The notes under the pieces are model-generated. The model did not search any database. It was not told the DNA's origin and saw only the letters and a program-made list of their open reading frames with translations. A stretch of 64,000 nt of DNA, from contig NZ_JACIDN010000001.1 of the NCBI RefSeq assembly GCF_014196345.1, positions 565,393 through 629,392 of the forward strand. The letters run 5' to 3'. Source of the stretch: Methylobacterium brachythecii. GTDB taxonomy: Bacteria; Pseudomonadota; Alphaproteobacteria; Rhizobiales; Beijerinckiaceae. The translations under genes and the position numbers were made by a program. Position 1 is the stretch's first letter; each line of letters begins with the position of its first letter. Positions 48,123 through 58,904 of this stretch are shown piece by piece.

Positions 48123-48914
48123 ATGGATATCGATCTCAAGGGCAAGAGCGCCCTCGTCACCGGTTCGACGGGTGGCATTGGCTACGCGGTGGCGCGGGAG
48201 CTGGCGCGGCTCGGCGCCTATGTCGCCGTGAACGGACGCACGGGAGAGCGGGTCGAGGCGGCCATCGCTCAGCTGAAGGGCGAGGTCCCGGAGGGCGAGT
48301 TCATCGCCGGGGTTGGTAGCGTTGCCTCGGCCGAGGGTGTCGCCGAGCTGCTCGCGGGGCTGCCCAGGGTCGACATCCTGATCAACAATGCCGGCATCTT
48401 CGAGCCGAAGCCGTTCTTCGAGATCCCCGACGAGGACTGGCAGCGCTTCTACGACGTCAACGTGATGAGCGGGGTGCGGTTGTCGCGCGCCTACGTCCCC
48501 GGCATGGTCGAGCGCGGCTGGGGCCGCGTGGTGTTCATCGCCAGCGAGTCGGGGATCAATATCCCCCTGGAGATGGTCCATTACGGGATGACGAAGACGG
48601 CCCAGCTCGCGATCTCGCGCGGCCTCGCCGAGACCGTCGGCGGCAGCGGCGTCACCGTGAACAGCGTGCTGCCCGGCCCGACCCTCACCGAGGGCGTCGC
48701 GGAATTCCTGAAATCGATGGGTGGCGCAGGCTCGGATCTCGAGCAGGTCGGCCGCGAATTCATCGCGGAGAACCGCCCGACCTCGCTGATCAAGCGTCTC
48801 GCCCGGCCCGAGGAGGTGGCGAGCATGGTCGCCTATCTCTGCACCCCGGCCGCCAGCGCCACGTCGGGTGCGGCCCTGCGGGTCGACGGCGGCGTTCTGC
48901 GCGGCATCGCCTGA
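48123..48914 (+). CDS. Short-chain dehydrogenase/reductase
   Basis: 263 residues from the ATG at 48123 (MDIDLKGKSALVTGSTGGIG). Cofactor motif TGSTGGIG, structural motif NNAG (VDILINNAGIF), catalytic Ser in FIASESGINIPLEM, and YxxxK as YGMTK. The C-terminus has the usual SGAALRVDGGVLR. An NAD(P)-dependent oxidoreductase of unknown substrate. It is separated from the convergent SWIB gene by a long perfect hairpin. Confidence 0.92.
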   Translation: MDIDLKGKSALVTGSTGGIGYAVARELARLGAYVAVNGRTGERVEAAIAQLKGEVPEGEFIAGVGSVASAEGVAELLAGLPRVDILINNAGIFEPKPFFEIPDEDWQRFYDVNVMSGVRLSRAYVPGMVERGWGRVVFIASESGINIPLEMVHYGMTKTAQLAISRGLAETVGGSGVTVNSVLPGPTLTEGVAEFLKSMGGAGSDLEQVGREFIAENRPTSLIKRLARPEEVASMVAYLCTPAASATSGAALRVDGGVLRGIA

Positions 48915-48923
48915 TCGTTTCCG

Positions 48924-48969
48924 CTGCGGAGCTGCGCCGGCCACTGACGAGGCCGGCGCAGCTCCGCAG
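48924..48969. terminator. Long perfect hairpin between convergent SDR and SWIB genes
   Basis: A 19-bp perfect GC-rich stem (48924-48942 with 48951-48969, loop ACTGACGA) fills the short gap between two convergent stop codons. It most likely ends transcription from both sides, although neither strand has a long T-run. Confidence 0.78.
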
Positions 48970-48975
48970 GAGGGC

Positions 48976-49329
48976 TTAGGCCTTGAGGTGGGCGGCGAGG
49001 TGCTTGTTCATCTCGAACATCGAGCACTTGTCCTTGCCGAAGACCTTCTTGAGCTTGTCGTCGGCGACGATCTCGCGCTTGTTGGCCGGGTTCTGCAGGT
49101 TGTGCTTCTTGATGTGCTCCCACACCTTGCTCACGACCTCGCCGCGGGCCAGCGGCTTGTCACCGACGATGGCGGCGAGCTCGGGCGACGGCTTGAGGGG
49201 CTGCTGAAGCGCGTTCGGCTTGGCAGTGCCGGTCTTGGCCGCGGCGGTCTTGGCCGGGGCCGCCTTCGCGGCAGCGGCCTTCGGGGCTGCAGCTTTGGTC
49301 GTGGTGGTCTTCTTGGTCGTGGTAGCCAT
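48976..49329 (-). CDS. SWIB/MDM2 domain protein with histone-H1-like tail
   Basis: 117 residues. The N-terminal 40 residues are a Lys/Ala/Thr-rich tail (MATTTKKTTTTKAAAPKAAA) like those of eukaryotic histone H1 or bacterial nucleoid proteins. The rest is a complete SWIB domain (LQQPLKPSPELAAIVG, VSKVWEHIKKHNLQNPANKR, VFGKDKCSMFEMNKHLAAHL). SWIB proteins are common in chlamydiae and in many Rhizobiales; a DNA- or chromatin-associated role is assumed. The ATG at 49329 is preceded by GGAGG. A longer frame upstream to 49809 is out of register with this domain start. Confidence 0.93.
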   Translation of the reverse strand: MATTTKKTTTTKAAAPKAAAAKAAPAKTAAAKTGTAKPNALQQPLKPSPELAAIVGDKPLARGEVVSKVWEHIKKHNLQNPANKREIVADDKLKKVFGKDKCSMFEMNKHLAAHLKA

Positions 49330-49956
49330 CGGTTTCCTCCGTTCGGCGCTCGAGCGCAGATACCTGCCTGCCTGCCCCACGGGCACGTAGCAGCAACAAC
49401 TAGACGGTGATGCTGCCGTTCCAAGAGCGGAGTGTTTCCTCCGATCGCGCCATCCACAGGTGTAGCCCGTGTCAGGGGGATCGGTCCGCGCTCTCGGGGA
49501 AGTCTTGCACTCACCGAGCGAAATCTGTTCCCCGTCCTGCAGGACGAGGTCAAGCCGAAATGGCCGCCTTCCCCCTGGATCGCCCGGATTTCTCGCTCTT
49601 CTCGGGGGCCTGACCCCGTCTTCGGACTGGGAAGCGCCGTCGAGCGATCTCTTCGAGAACCCGTGCCGGGCATCGGCGATGTAGATGCAGTCGCGCCGTC
49701 GAGAGTGGAGTGCGGGCTGCCGGACCGTGTCGGAGCGCGGAACGGGAAGGGCGAACCGAAGGTTTCCGCGATGGCGCCCCGACCGACGGCGTGCGGCTCG
49801 AAGCTGCAATCTCGGGTCGTATAGTCGTTGCAGTGCCTAAAATGAAAATCAGGTGCTGAATAAAAGGACGTGAATTCGGTAGATCGAAGCTTATATGATC
49901 CATGCACGGCGCATGAGATTTCGCGATGCTCGCGCATGCTAGGTCCGGAGAGGGTT
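49330..49956. other. Long intergenic region upstream of SWIB and DUF6894 genes
   Basis: 627 nt with overlapping open frames on both strands, none with family resemblance or a convincing ribosome site. An AT-richer stretch at about 49815-49880 may be the promoter of the DUF6894 gene. I see no repeat in it. Confidence 0.45.
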
Positions 49957-50187
49957 TTGCCAAGGTTTTATTTCGACATTCACGACGGCGCGACCATCCG
50001 CGACGAGATCGGGCGGGTGCTGACGAGTCGGGAGGAGGTCCGCCGTGAAGCCCTCAAGGTCGCGCTGAAGCTTCTCGCCGCCGAGGCCGAGGATGCGCGC
50101 GAGACCGCCCTCGTTCTCACGGTTCGCGACGAGGCAGGCGGGGTCTCGCTCAGGATCCGCGTCGTGAGTCAGGTCGAAGAGCACTGA
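49957..50187 (+). CDS. DUF6894 family small protein
   Basis: 76 residues starting at TTG 49957, with GGAGAGG just upstream. This gives the usual family N-terminus MPRFYFDIHDGATIRDEIG, followed by EEVRREALKVALKLLAAEA and LTVRDEAGGVSLRIRVVS. DUF6894 proteins are abundant in Methylobacterium and Bradyrhizobium, and their role is unknown. An ATG at 49936 would add seven residues and is an alternative. Confidence 0.82.
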   Translation: MPRFYFDIHDGATIRDEIGRVLTSREEVRREALKVALKLLAAEAEDARETALVLTVRDEAGGVSLRIRVVSQVEEH

Positions 50188-50350
50188 CACCCGCACTCTC
50201 CCGGTCATAGCGGAGTCCTGCACGGGACCGGGAACCAGCTGCCGCTCCCGCGCTTTGGCAGCCCTGTGACCGCATCCGCGGGAGCAGGCTGCGAAACGGC
50301 TTTTCGCCGGAGGCCTGCCCTCGCTCCATGATCTGGCAGGGAGACAGCTG

Positions 50351-50791
50351 ATGCCCACCGATCTGCCGAAGGAGCGCGCCCTGAGGCCGCCGGGCAGCCT
50401 GGAACTCGATCCATCCTCCGGCGAAGGCGTCGCGGTCGACGAGACCGGGCGACTGATCGCCTCGAGCAAGGTCGAGGGCACGCCGGTCTTCGACGGACGA
50501 GGCGAGCGGCTCGGTTCGGTCTACAACTTCATGGTCGACAAGGTCTCGGGACAGGTCGCCTACGCCGTCCTGTCCTTCGGTGGTTTCCTCGGCATCGGCG
50601 AGGCCTACCATCCGCTGCCCTGGAACGCGCTCACCTATTCCGTGGAGCTCGGCGGCTACGTGGTCGAGCTCGACCGCGAGACCCTGGAGGGCGCGCCGAC
50701 CCACGGGCCGGGCGAAGACCCCTTCTCGGAGCCCGGTTACGGCGAGCGCCTCAAGGGCCATTACGGCGGCAGGAAAGCGCCCGCGACGTGA
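50351..50791 (+). CDS. PRC-barrel domain protein
   Basis: 146 residues; a cytoplasmic PRC-barrel of the photosynthetic-reaction-centre H / RimM fold: VEGTPVFDGRGERLGSVYNFMVDKVSGQVAYAVLSFGGFLGIGEAY, read as the conserved strands, then HPLPWNALTYSVELGGYVVEL. Such small PRC-barrel proteins are frequent in Rhizobiales stress regions. It is monocistronic. A second PRC-barrel gene lies 1 kb downstream. Confidence 0.88.
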   Translation: MPTDLPKERALRPPGSLELDPSSGEGVAVDETGRLIASSKVEGTPVFDGRGERLGSVYNFMVDKVSGQVAYAVLSFGGFLGIGEAYHPLPWNALTYSVELGGYVVELDRETLEGAPTHGPGEDPFSEPGYGERLKGHYGGRKAPAT

Positions 50792-50885
50792 GGCGCGGGA
50801 TGCTGTCTCTGCACCGCCGTTGCGGGCGTTGGTGCGCGGCAGCGGCATGACCGGCTCGGAAAAGCCGTCGGCCGCCGGCGTGGCT

Positions 50886-51281
50886 TTAGAACTTGCCGCC
50901 CATGCCGATGCCGCCGCCCGGCGTCAGCGCCGGGGTCATCCCGCCGCTGCCACCGCGGCCGCCGGACTCGGCGCCCTCGATCTCGTCGCGGTTGATCCGG
51001 CGCGGGCCGGCATCGGCACTGCGCACATCGCCCCTCGCGTTCTTGGGCAGGGAGAGCGCCCGGCTCGGCGCGGTGGAGACCGGATTGCCGTCGTCGTCGA
51101 CCGCCACGGCGGTGCGCTGCGGGGCGCCCTTGATCGAGCCGCGCATGGAGGGCGGGGGGCCGACCTCGGTCTCCGGCATGACGCCGCCCGTGCCGCCGAT
51201 GATGTTCCCGAGGCCGCTGTTGCAGGCACCGAGCGAGACGGCGAGGAGCGCCACGGCGCAGAGTCTCGACGGAAGGGACAT
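50886..51281 (-). CDS. Small Gly-rich lipoprotein, unknown function
   Basis: 131 residues from the ATG at 51281. The lipoprotein signal has lipobox LGAC (AVALLAVSLGACNSGLGNI), so the mature protein starts at that Cys. The rest is Gly/Pro-rich and disordered (GGTGGVMPETEVGPPPSMRG, GGRGGSGGMTPALTPGGGIG). It is likely anchored in the outer membrane. Not a recognised family. Confidence 0.75.
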   Translation of the reverse strand: MSLPSRLCAVALLAVSLGACNSGLGNIIGGTGGVMPETEVGPPPSMRGSIKGAPQRTAVAVDDDGNPVSTAPSRALSLPKNARGDVRSADAGPRRINRDEIEGAESGGRGGSGGMTPALTPGGGIGMGGKF

Positions 51282-51333
51282 GGGCTCAAGATCCTCGAAC
51301 AAGCCGCTTGTGCAGTCGGCAGGCTAGATCACG

Positions 51334-51364
51334 CTGCGTTTCGACGGAATCCGCCGAAACGCAG
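51334..51364. repeat. 14-bp hairpin upstream of the lipoprotein gene
   Basis: Arms CTGCGTTTCGACGG and CCGCCGAAACGCAG pair with one mismatch around a 3-nt loop. It sits about 50 nt upstream of the lipoprotein start on the minus strand and next to the GAGCAT-type element, so the two may form one composite repeat. Confidence 0.6.
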
Positions 51365-51388
51365 AAAACGCGATCGATTCAACGGTTT

Positions 51389-51438
51389 AGAGCATTCTTT
51401 ATCCGAAAAACCGTTGCCACTTTTTCGCAGCATGCTCT
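51389..51438. repeat. Rhizobiales GAGCAT-type palindromic repeat
   Basis: A 50-nt element bounded by AGAGCAT and ATGCTCT with the core TCCGAAAAACCGTTGCCAC and CTTTTTCGCA. I recall closely similar dispersed elements (GAGCATG...CCGGAAAACCG...TTTTCCG...CATGCTC) across Rhizobiales genomes. Confidence 0.7.
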
Positions 51439-51786
51439 GGGCCGCTTTCCGGGCACCTCTAAGACGAGGATTGGGCGAAAAACAGACATCGCATCGACCC
51501 ATGTTAACGAGGCCGAGGTTGTCCGCACGATTTGACGGGGTCGCCTCGCGGATTCCCGCGTGCGTTGCACGGTTGCGCCACCGAGCCGACGCGCCCTCCG
51601 CACCGGTCGGCCGCGCTGCCATGGTCCGGCTTTGCGGCATCCTTAACTTCGCCCAGGTCCGGCGCGATATCTGCAGGGTCGGTGGCCGCTGCTTCGCCAG
51701 TGGTTTAACCAGTCGTTAACGAAGCCGGCCGAACCATCGTCGTCTGTCAGGTCTGAGACGGGTGGAGCCAACCTCGAGGTAGACGG

Positions 51787-52461
51787 GTGCTGAGACTGAT
51801 CCGGACGATCGCATCGCTGACGATCGCCCTCGGCTCACTGGCGATGGGTTCCCTGGCGACGGCCGGCGAAGCCGGTCCTGCGGGACAGCCCGAGGCATCC
51901 CCGAGTGCGCCTGCGACCACGCCGCCCCCCACGACGCCCGCCGCACCGCCGCCGGTCGCCCAGCCGACGGGCTCCGCACCTGCCGCGACCCCGGTCCAGC
52001 CCCCCAGCAATGCGGCCAATGCGCCGAGCCACGGCACCCCGGCCCTTGTGCTCGACACGGCGGATTACGAGGGACTTCTCGGCAAGAGCGTGCGCGCCCA
52101 GAACGGCGACGACCTCGGCCGGATCATCGACGTGATCACCGACCGCGAGGGGCACCCCCGCGCGGCGATCATCGATTTCGGCGGGTTCCTCGGCGTCGGC
52201 TCGCGCAAGATCGCCGTGGACTGGCGGGTCTTGAAATTCAGCGTTGACGGCAAGGCCGGCCGCGTCACGCTGGCGCTGAACCGCAACCAGGTCCGCGTTT
52301 CCCCCGAATACAAGACCGGCGAGCCCATCGTCGTGCTCGGTGCCGTCGCCCCGGCGCCCGAGGGTGAGCAGACGGCCGCGCCCGCATCTCAGGCCGCGCC
52401 CGCCGCGGCAGGGGACAAGCCGGCTGCGGCTGAGAAACCGGAGAAAACTCCGGACAAATGA
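51787..52461 (+). CDS. Exported PRC-barrel domain protein with Pro/Ala linkers
   Basis: 224 residues, GTG start. A signal peptide (LRLIRTIASLTIALGSLAMG) precedes a Pro/Ala/Thr-rich linker to about residue 85, a PRC-barrel (LLGKSVRAQNGDDLGRIIDV, then GHPRAAIIDFGGFLGVG, RKIAVDWRVLKF) and a low-complexity Ala/Lys/Glu C-terminus. Its last codons overlap the ATG of the MFS gene (ATGA), so the two are translationally coupled, which is unusual for a PRC-barrel and a transporter. Function unknown; it probably works in the periplasm. Confidence 0.87.
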   Translation: MLRLIRTIASLTIALGSLAMGSLATAGEAGPAGQPEASPSAPATTPPPTTPAAPPPVAQPTGSAPAATPVQPPSNAANAPSHGTPALVLDTADYEGLLGKSVRAQNGDDLGRIIDVITDREGHPRAAIIDFGGFLGVGSRKIAVDWRVLKFSVDGKAGRVTLALNRNQVRVSPEYKTGEPIVVLGAVAPAPEGEQTAAPASQAAPAAAGDKPAAAEKPEKTPDK

Positions 52462-53777
52462 TCGTTCATCGCCCCCTGGAGAGACGCACCATCGGATCGC
52501 GCGACACGGCCCGGCCGGAGATGCGCGGACGCGCTCCGCGCCCGGCTGCGATCCGTCGCGATCCTCCGCCCCCGGAGCCTGCGACGGCGTCAAAGGCCGG
52601 GAACCGCGGGCTCGACGCTTTCACCTTCTTCATCGCCAACCTGCAGACCGGGTTCGGGCCGTTCCTCGCCGTCTATTTCACCCAGCAGAAATGGACGCAG
52701 TCGGATATCGGCCTCGCCCTGACCGTCGGCGGCCTCGTCAGCCTACTCGGCCAGGTGCCGGGCGGCGCCTTCGTCGACGCCTCGCGCTCGAAGCGCTTCG
52801 CCGCTGGCTTCTCGGCCTTCTGGGTCGGGGCGAGCGCCGTGATGCTCGCCGCCTTCCCGAGCTACCTCGTCGTGCTGCTCGCCATGGCGATCCATTCGGC
52901 GGCGAGCTGCGTGTTGACGCCGTCCATCGCAGCCATCGGCATCGGCATGGTCGGCCATGCCAGGGCCGGCGCGCGGTTGGGGCGCAATGCGAGCTTCTCC
53001 GCCATCGGCAACGCGCTCGGCGCCGCCTCGATGGGGGCGATCGGCTATTACCTGACCAACGACGCGGTGTTCTATTTCGCCGGCGCGCTCGTGGTCCCGG
53101 CGCTCTTCGCGCTGTCCTTCATCCCCCGCCGCGCCATCGGCGAGGTCTCGCAGCCCGAGGCCGGCACCACCGAATCCGAGGGTTCGGTGAAGGGGCTCCT
53201 CACCAACCGGGCGCTGCTGTGCTTCGCCGCCTGCATGGTGCTGTTCTTCCTGGCCAATGCCGCGATGATGCCGCTCGTCGGCAGCGTGCTGACGATGCGC
53301 GCCAGCGAGACCGCGACGGCGCTGGTCGCCGCCTGCATCATGGTCCCGCAGGCCGTTCTGGCGCTCACCGCGCCGCTCGCCGGCCGCCTCGCTCAGGTCT
53401 GGGGCCGCAAGCCGCTCCTGCTGATCGGTTTCGCCGCCCTGCCGATCCGCGGCCTGCTCTTCGCCTACGTGGACAACCCCTATTGGCTGGTCGCGATCCA
53501 GGTTTTCGACGGCGTCTCGGCCTCGGTGCTCGGGGTGATGGTGCCGCTGATCGTCTCCGACGTGACCCGCAGGACCGGCCGCTTCAACCTCGCGCTCGGC
53601 GCCGTCGGCACCGCGATGGGGCTCGGTGCCGCGCTCTCGACCTCGCTCGGCGGCTACATGGCGGACCGGCTCGGCAGCCAGAGCGCGTTCCTCGGCCTCG
53701 CCATCGTTGGGGCCCTCGGCACCGTTCTCGTGGCGCTCCTCATGCCGGAGACCCGGCAGCCGGACCGCAAGGCCTGA
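52458..53777 (+). CDS. MFS transporter
   Basis: 439 residues. The first 45 residues are Arg/Pro-rich and cytosolic (RRTIGSRDTARPEMRGRAPR), unusual before a 12-helix MFS body. Helix 1 is LDAFTFFIANLQTGFGPFLAVYFTQ and motif A-like GGAFVDASRSKRFAAG. The group resembles major facilitators of unknown substrate. It overlaps the exported PRC-barrel gene by 4 nt. A start at a later codon cannot be excluded because of the long charged leader. Confidence 0.88.
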   Translation: MIVHRPLERRTIGSRDTARPEMRGRAPRPAAIRRDPPPPEPATASKAGNRGLDAFTFFIANLQTGFGPFLAVYFTQQKWTQSDIGLALTVGGLVSLLGQVPGGAFVDASRSKRFAAGFSAFWVGASAVMLAAFPSYLVVLLAMAIHSAASCVLTPSIAAIGIGMVGHARAGARLGRNASFSAIGNALGAASMGAIGYYLTNDAVFYFAGALVVPALFALSFIPRRAIGEVSQPEAGTTESEGSVKGLLTNRALLCFAACMVLFFLANAAMMPLVGSVLTMRASETATALVAACIMVPQAVLALTAPLAGRLAQVWGRKPLLLIGFAALPIRGLLFAYVDNPYWLVAIQVFDGVSASVLGVMVPLIVSDVTRRTGRFNLALGAVGTAMGLGAALSTSLGGYMADRLGSQSAFLGLAIVGALGTVLVALLMPETRQPDRKA

Positions 53778-53984
53778 TCCAGGCAGCACTCTTGCATCGT
53801 CGGCTCACGATGGAGGATGCGGGGCGCTCAACTCGGGTTCAGGTTCGGCCGGTATAAGTGGAAAAACGGCCGCCTGCCGAAACAGAAGGCGACGCTTCGC
53901 GTTGCGTTACGGGCACCCCTTGCGTTTGGGGCTGTTCCCCTTCAGCGACGACGTTTATCGATCGAATCGGGATTTGCGATCGCG

Positions 53985-55748
<1,764 letters not shown>

Positions 55749-55794
55749 CATCCTGTCCAGCGTCGGGCTCAGGCGCCTCGCGCCAACTCCTCAC

Positions 55795-55886
55795 CCGTCA
55801 TTGCGAGCGCAGCGAAGCAATCCAGATCGAACCCGCGACGTCGGAGTGTCGGCCCTGGATTGCTTCGCTCACGCTCGCCATGACGG
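55795..55886. repeat. Palindromic repeat family A, copy 5
   Basis: Begins CCCGTCATTGCGAGCGCAGCG and ends CACGCTCGCCATGACGG, with inner AAGCAATCCAGATCG and GGCCCTGGATTGCTTCG (one arm slightly degraded). It lies in the convergent gap between the ABC exporter and the L,D-transpeptidase-like gene. Confidence 0.9.
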
Positions 55887-55932
55887 CGCGTTCGTCGCCT
55901 CACTGGGCGGGACCCGCCGTGAGGCGCCCGCT

Positions 55933-56634
55933 CTAGGCCGGCAGCACCACCACCTTCGTCTTCACCGGCGTGCGGGAATAGAGGTGGATCATGTCCTGGC
56001 TCAGCAGGCCGACGCAGCCGCTGGTGATGCCGCTGCCGATCGTGTCCGGCTCGCTGCTCGCGTAGATCGTGTAGAGCGTATAGGCGCCGTTCTGATAGAG
56101 ATGCAGCGTGCGGGCACCGAGCGGATTGTCGAGCCCGCCCGGCATGCCGCGGGCATATTTGGCGGCCTCGGGCTGGCGCTTGATCATCTCCTTCGGCGGC
56201 GTCCAGGTCGCCCATTCGGACTTGCGGCCGACATAGGCGTCACCGTGCCACAAGAACCCGTCCCGGCCGACATTGGCGCCGTAGCGCGTGGCCGTGCCGT
56301 CGCCCTCGATGCGGTAGACGTAGAACTTGCCCGGATCGATGATGATCGTGCCGGGCGCCTCCTTCGACTCGTACTGGACGACCCGCCGATAGTATTTCGG
56401 ATCGACCTTGCTGATATCGACGGCCGGGATCGCAAATTTCTCGTCCGGCATCGGCCCGTAATTCTGCCGCGCCTCGGCGAGCAGCAGGGCATCGGTGCCC
56501 GAGCAGCCGGCGAGCCCGAGCGCCCCGAAACCGGCGGCCGTGCCGCCGAGGAAGGCCCGGCGGTTCAATAGCGCGCGCCGGAGCCCGGACGCATCGCTCT
56601 CGCCGATCCCAGCGTTCCGATTATCCCACATCAT
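55933..56634 (-). CDS. L,D-transpeptidase (YkuD) family lipoprotein-like protein with altered active-site motif
   Basis: 233 residues from ATG 56634. A twin-arginine-like and lipobox segment (NRRAFLGGTAAGFGALGLAGCSGTD) is followed by a YkuD domain (APGTIIIDPGKFYVYRI, DGFLWHGDAYVGRKSEWATW, NPLGARTLHLYQNG). The nucleophile Cys is present in GITSGCVGLLSQDMIHLY. The canonical 'HGT' before it reads YAS (YTIYASSEPDTIGSG), and the 'GCxR' Arg is Gly, so the catalytic His appears replaced by Tyr and the usual Arg is missing. Activity in peptidoglycan cross-linking is therefore questionable. A deleted copy lies at about 59062. Confidence 0.88.
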   Translation of the reverse strand: MMWDNRNAGIGESDASGLRRALLNRRAFLGGTAAGFGALGLAGCSGTDALLLAEARQNYGPMPDEKFAIPAVDISKVDPKYYRRVVQYESKEAPGTIIIDPGKFYVYRIEGDGTATRYGANVGRDGFLWHGDAYVGRKSEWATWTPPKEMIKRQPEAAKYARGMPGGLDNPLGARTLHLYQNGAYTLYTIYASSEPDTIGSGITSGCVGLLSQDMIHLYSRTPVKTKVVVLPA

Positions 56635-56830
56635 GACCCTGGGGATCTCCCTTCCGGCGCCCGTCGCGTGAGCCCGCGCTCCCGCGCGCGTAAGGCCAAG
56701 CTGACATGTCCGATGCACAGCGCGCCCTGCAACCTCCGCCGTCGCCGTATGGCACCGACTGTGCGGCATCCGTGAGGCAGGGGAGAGCGCGCCTCGGGTT
56801 ATCCAGACCTTCGGCCCGCCCGCGCGGCAG

Positions 56831-58579
56831 CTATGCCGCGAGGCTTGCGGTGACGCTGGAAAGCGCGGGGTGTTGCAAGCGCGACTGGAGCTGGATGCCC
56901 GCCTCGCCATCCGCGATCCAGACGATCGTGCCCGCAATGCGTTGGCCGTCCCCGAGTCTCAATTCGACCGTTCGCCCTTGAGACAGAGGAGGCAACCTGC
57001 CGATGCGCGCGCCCGTCTCCGAGATCTCGATGAGGGTGACGGGGTGGTCGTGTCCTTCGACCAGGAGCGATGCGGCCTCGTTGATCTCGACACGCATCGC
57101 GTTGCGCCGCTCCTTGGCCGGGACCGAGACACGGTCGTTGAACCCGGCGATGGATTGAGCCAAATCGCTCGCAACGGACTTCAGTGCTTCCGACGCGCGC
57201 AGAGCCGTCTCGGAATAGCGTTGCGTATCGCTCGTTGCCTGGGAAACCGTCGCGGCGACTTCGTGAGCCACCGAGCTGCCCTCGGCAACGCGAGAGATCG
57301 TCCGCGATATCTCCCCCGTCGCGCTGTTCTGCTGCTCGACTGACGCCGCAATCGAATAGGTCAGGCTGGCAACCTCTTGCGTTGCCAGTTCGATGGCCTC
57401 CACCGAGGCCACCGTTCGACTTGTCGAGACCTGGATCGCCGCGATCTGTCCGACGATCTCATCGGCCGCCTTCATCGTCTGGTTCGAGAGAGCCTTCACT
57501 TCGGCGGCAACGACAGCGAATCCGCGACCGGCTGCACCCGCTCGCGCCGCTTCGATCGTCGCATTGAGGGCGAGAAGGTTCGTCTGGTCGGCAATCGATT
57601 TGATGAGTCCGATGACGGCTTCGATTTGCTCGGCCAGTCCAGCCAGATGCCGAACATCCTGGCCGGTCGAGATCGCGATCTGGTTCATCCGTTCGATCAG
57701 GCTGCGGGCCTGTCCGGACTGACCGGCGATCTCGTTGATCGACACGGTCAATTCCTCGGCTCCGGCCGATGCGGAGACGACGTTTTGCGCGGTTTTGGAT
57801 GCCGTGACCTCGGCTCGACCCGCATGAAGCCTCGCTTCGTCCGCCACCCTGCTCAGAGCAAGCGCGGTGTGTTGCATGCTCGTCGTTTCCTGATCGACCT
57901 GGCGTTCGATCGCGATCAGGGCAGTGCGGAAGTCAGCGACGACCTCGCCGAGCGATTGTTGGCGATAATGCTCGAGTCCGCGTGTCTGGCGGGCCACCAT
58001 CTCCGTCTGCCGCTCCGCTGCGGCGCTGTTGGCAGCCTGCCGCGCGGCAGCCTCGGTTGCCGAGAAGGCTTTGGTCAGCTGGACGGCCGCGAGAGCCAGC
58101 GCGCCAGCCTCGATGACCAGAACGACCGCATGCAGCATGACGCGCATGAAGTCGGCGCCGTCCGGAAAGACCGCCGCCGGATAAACCACGTTCAGCCCGA
58201 GGTGGTGGATGGCAACGACGCCTGTCGCAACCAGGATCGAGGACCAGCAGCACCAGCCGGCGACGACCGCCAGGGCAGCAAAGAAGATCATGTGCAGATC
58301 GATGTGAAGATGTGTCCCCGAAGCGGAGAACACGAGCAGGCCGACCAGCCCCATCATTGCGGAGGCGGACAGATGCCGCGTTGCCGTCGAGGCCCCGGTC
58401 GCCGCCGCCGAAAGGGCCACGACCGCGCTCATCATCATCGCGGTTATCGTGAGGAGCACCGGCTGGGCGCTCGCCCACCAGGCAACGACAACGACGATGA
58501 CGGTCAATACCGCCAGCAGACCGATCATGAATGGCAGGAAAGAGCGACGGAGGGAGTCGAGGCTGGCAGTTTGGGTCAT
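56831..58579 (-). CDS. Chemoreceptor with C-terminal PilZ domain
   Basis: 582 residues from the ATG at 58579. Six membrane helices (about residues 12-175) form a membrane-embedded sensor without a large periplasmic domain. Then comes a coiled-coil MCP signalling domain whose tip reads [23 protein letters not shown] (CheW/CheA contact). The last 100 residues are Pil[20 protein letters not shown] supplies the RxxxR arm and [20 protein letters not shown] the (D/N)xSxxG-like motif, with Glu in its first place. PilZ binds cyclic di-GMP, so this receptor could couple c-di-GMP to chemotaxis. It follows a small periplasmic protein gene by 19 nt. Confidence 0.93.
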   Translation of the reverse strand: MTQTASLDSLRRSFLPFMIGLLAVLTVIVVVVAWWASAQPVLLTITAMMMSAVVALSAAATGASTATRHLSASAMMGLVGLLVFSASGTHLHIDLHMIFFAALAVVAGWCCWSSILVATGVVAIHHLGLNVVYPAAVFPDGADFMRVMLHAVVLVIEAGALALAAVQLTKAFSATEAAARQAANSAAAERQTEMVARQTRGLEHYRQQSLGEVVADFRTALIAIERQVDQETTSMQHTALALSRVADEARLHAGRAEVTASKTAQNVVSASAGAEELTVSINEIAGQSGQARSLIERMNQIAISTGQDVRHLAGLAEQIEAVIGLIKSIADQTNLLALNATIEAARAGAAGRGFAVVAAEVKALSNQTMKAADEIVGQIAAIQVSTSRTVASVEAIELATQEVASLTYSIAASVEQQNSATGEISRTISRVAEGSSVAHEVAATVSQATSDTQRYSETALRASEALKSVASDLAQSIAGFNDRVSVPAKERRNAMRVEINEAASLLVEGHDHPVTLIEISETGARIGRLPPLSQGRTVELRLGDGQRIAGTIVWIADGEAGIQLQSRLQHPALSSVTASLAA

Positions 58580-58598
58580 GGAGCGCTCGGTCCGTTCG

Positions 58599-58904
58599 TC
58601 AGCGGGGTGTTCGGGTCGGCAGGCATGCGCTGAAAAGGTCAGCCGCGAGCACGATGGAGGCGCCATTTCGATAAAGCGCTGCCGCCAGGTCCTTCGTCTC
58701 GGACGATTGAACGATTGCGACCTGACCGCCCGGAGACAGCCAGAGGATCCGCGCATCCGATGCCGCGATGGATCTGATGATCGGCTCGGCCGGCCACACA
58801 GAGACGGCGAGGACGGGCTCTCCGGATTTGGGTGTCAAAGCAAACGCGGTCGGCGCGAGGCCGAACATCAAGACTGCAGAACAATTGAGAACAGCGAGGC
58901 GCAT
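58599..58904 (-). CDS. Small periplasmic protein upstream of the MCP-PilZ gene
   Basis: 101 residues with a signal peptide ([22 protein letters not shown]). The rest alternates strands and helices ([55 protein letters not shown]). It is the first gene of a two-gene unit; 19 nt separate its stop from the chemoreceptor ATG. It might be a ligand-presenting or modulating partner of the receptor; this is inferred from gene order only. I do not recognise the family. Confidence 0.72.
   Translation of the reverse strand: MRLAVLNCSAVLMFGLAPTAFALTPKSGEPVLAVSVWPAEPIIRSIAASDARILWLSPGGQVAIVQSSETKDLAAALYRNGASIVLAADLFSACLPTRTPR

Larger units (their letters stand above)
51282..51786. other. Intergenic region with hairpin and dispersed repeat
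   Basis: 505 nt between the lipoprotein and the second PRC-barrel gene. It holds a 14-bp hairpin with one mismatch (51334-51364) and a GAGCAT-type repeat (51389-51438). An AT-rich stretch (51690-51725, GGTTTAACCAGTCGTTAAC) may be promoter DNA. No gene is supported. Confidence 0.55.

Noticed and set aside
49432..49824. 130-codon plus-strand frame in the gap before the DUF6894 gene
   Set aside because: No family resemblance, no convincing ribosome site and competing frames on the other strand.
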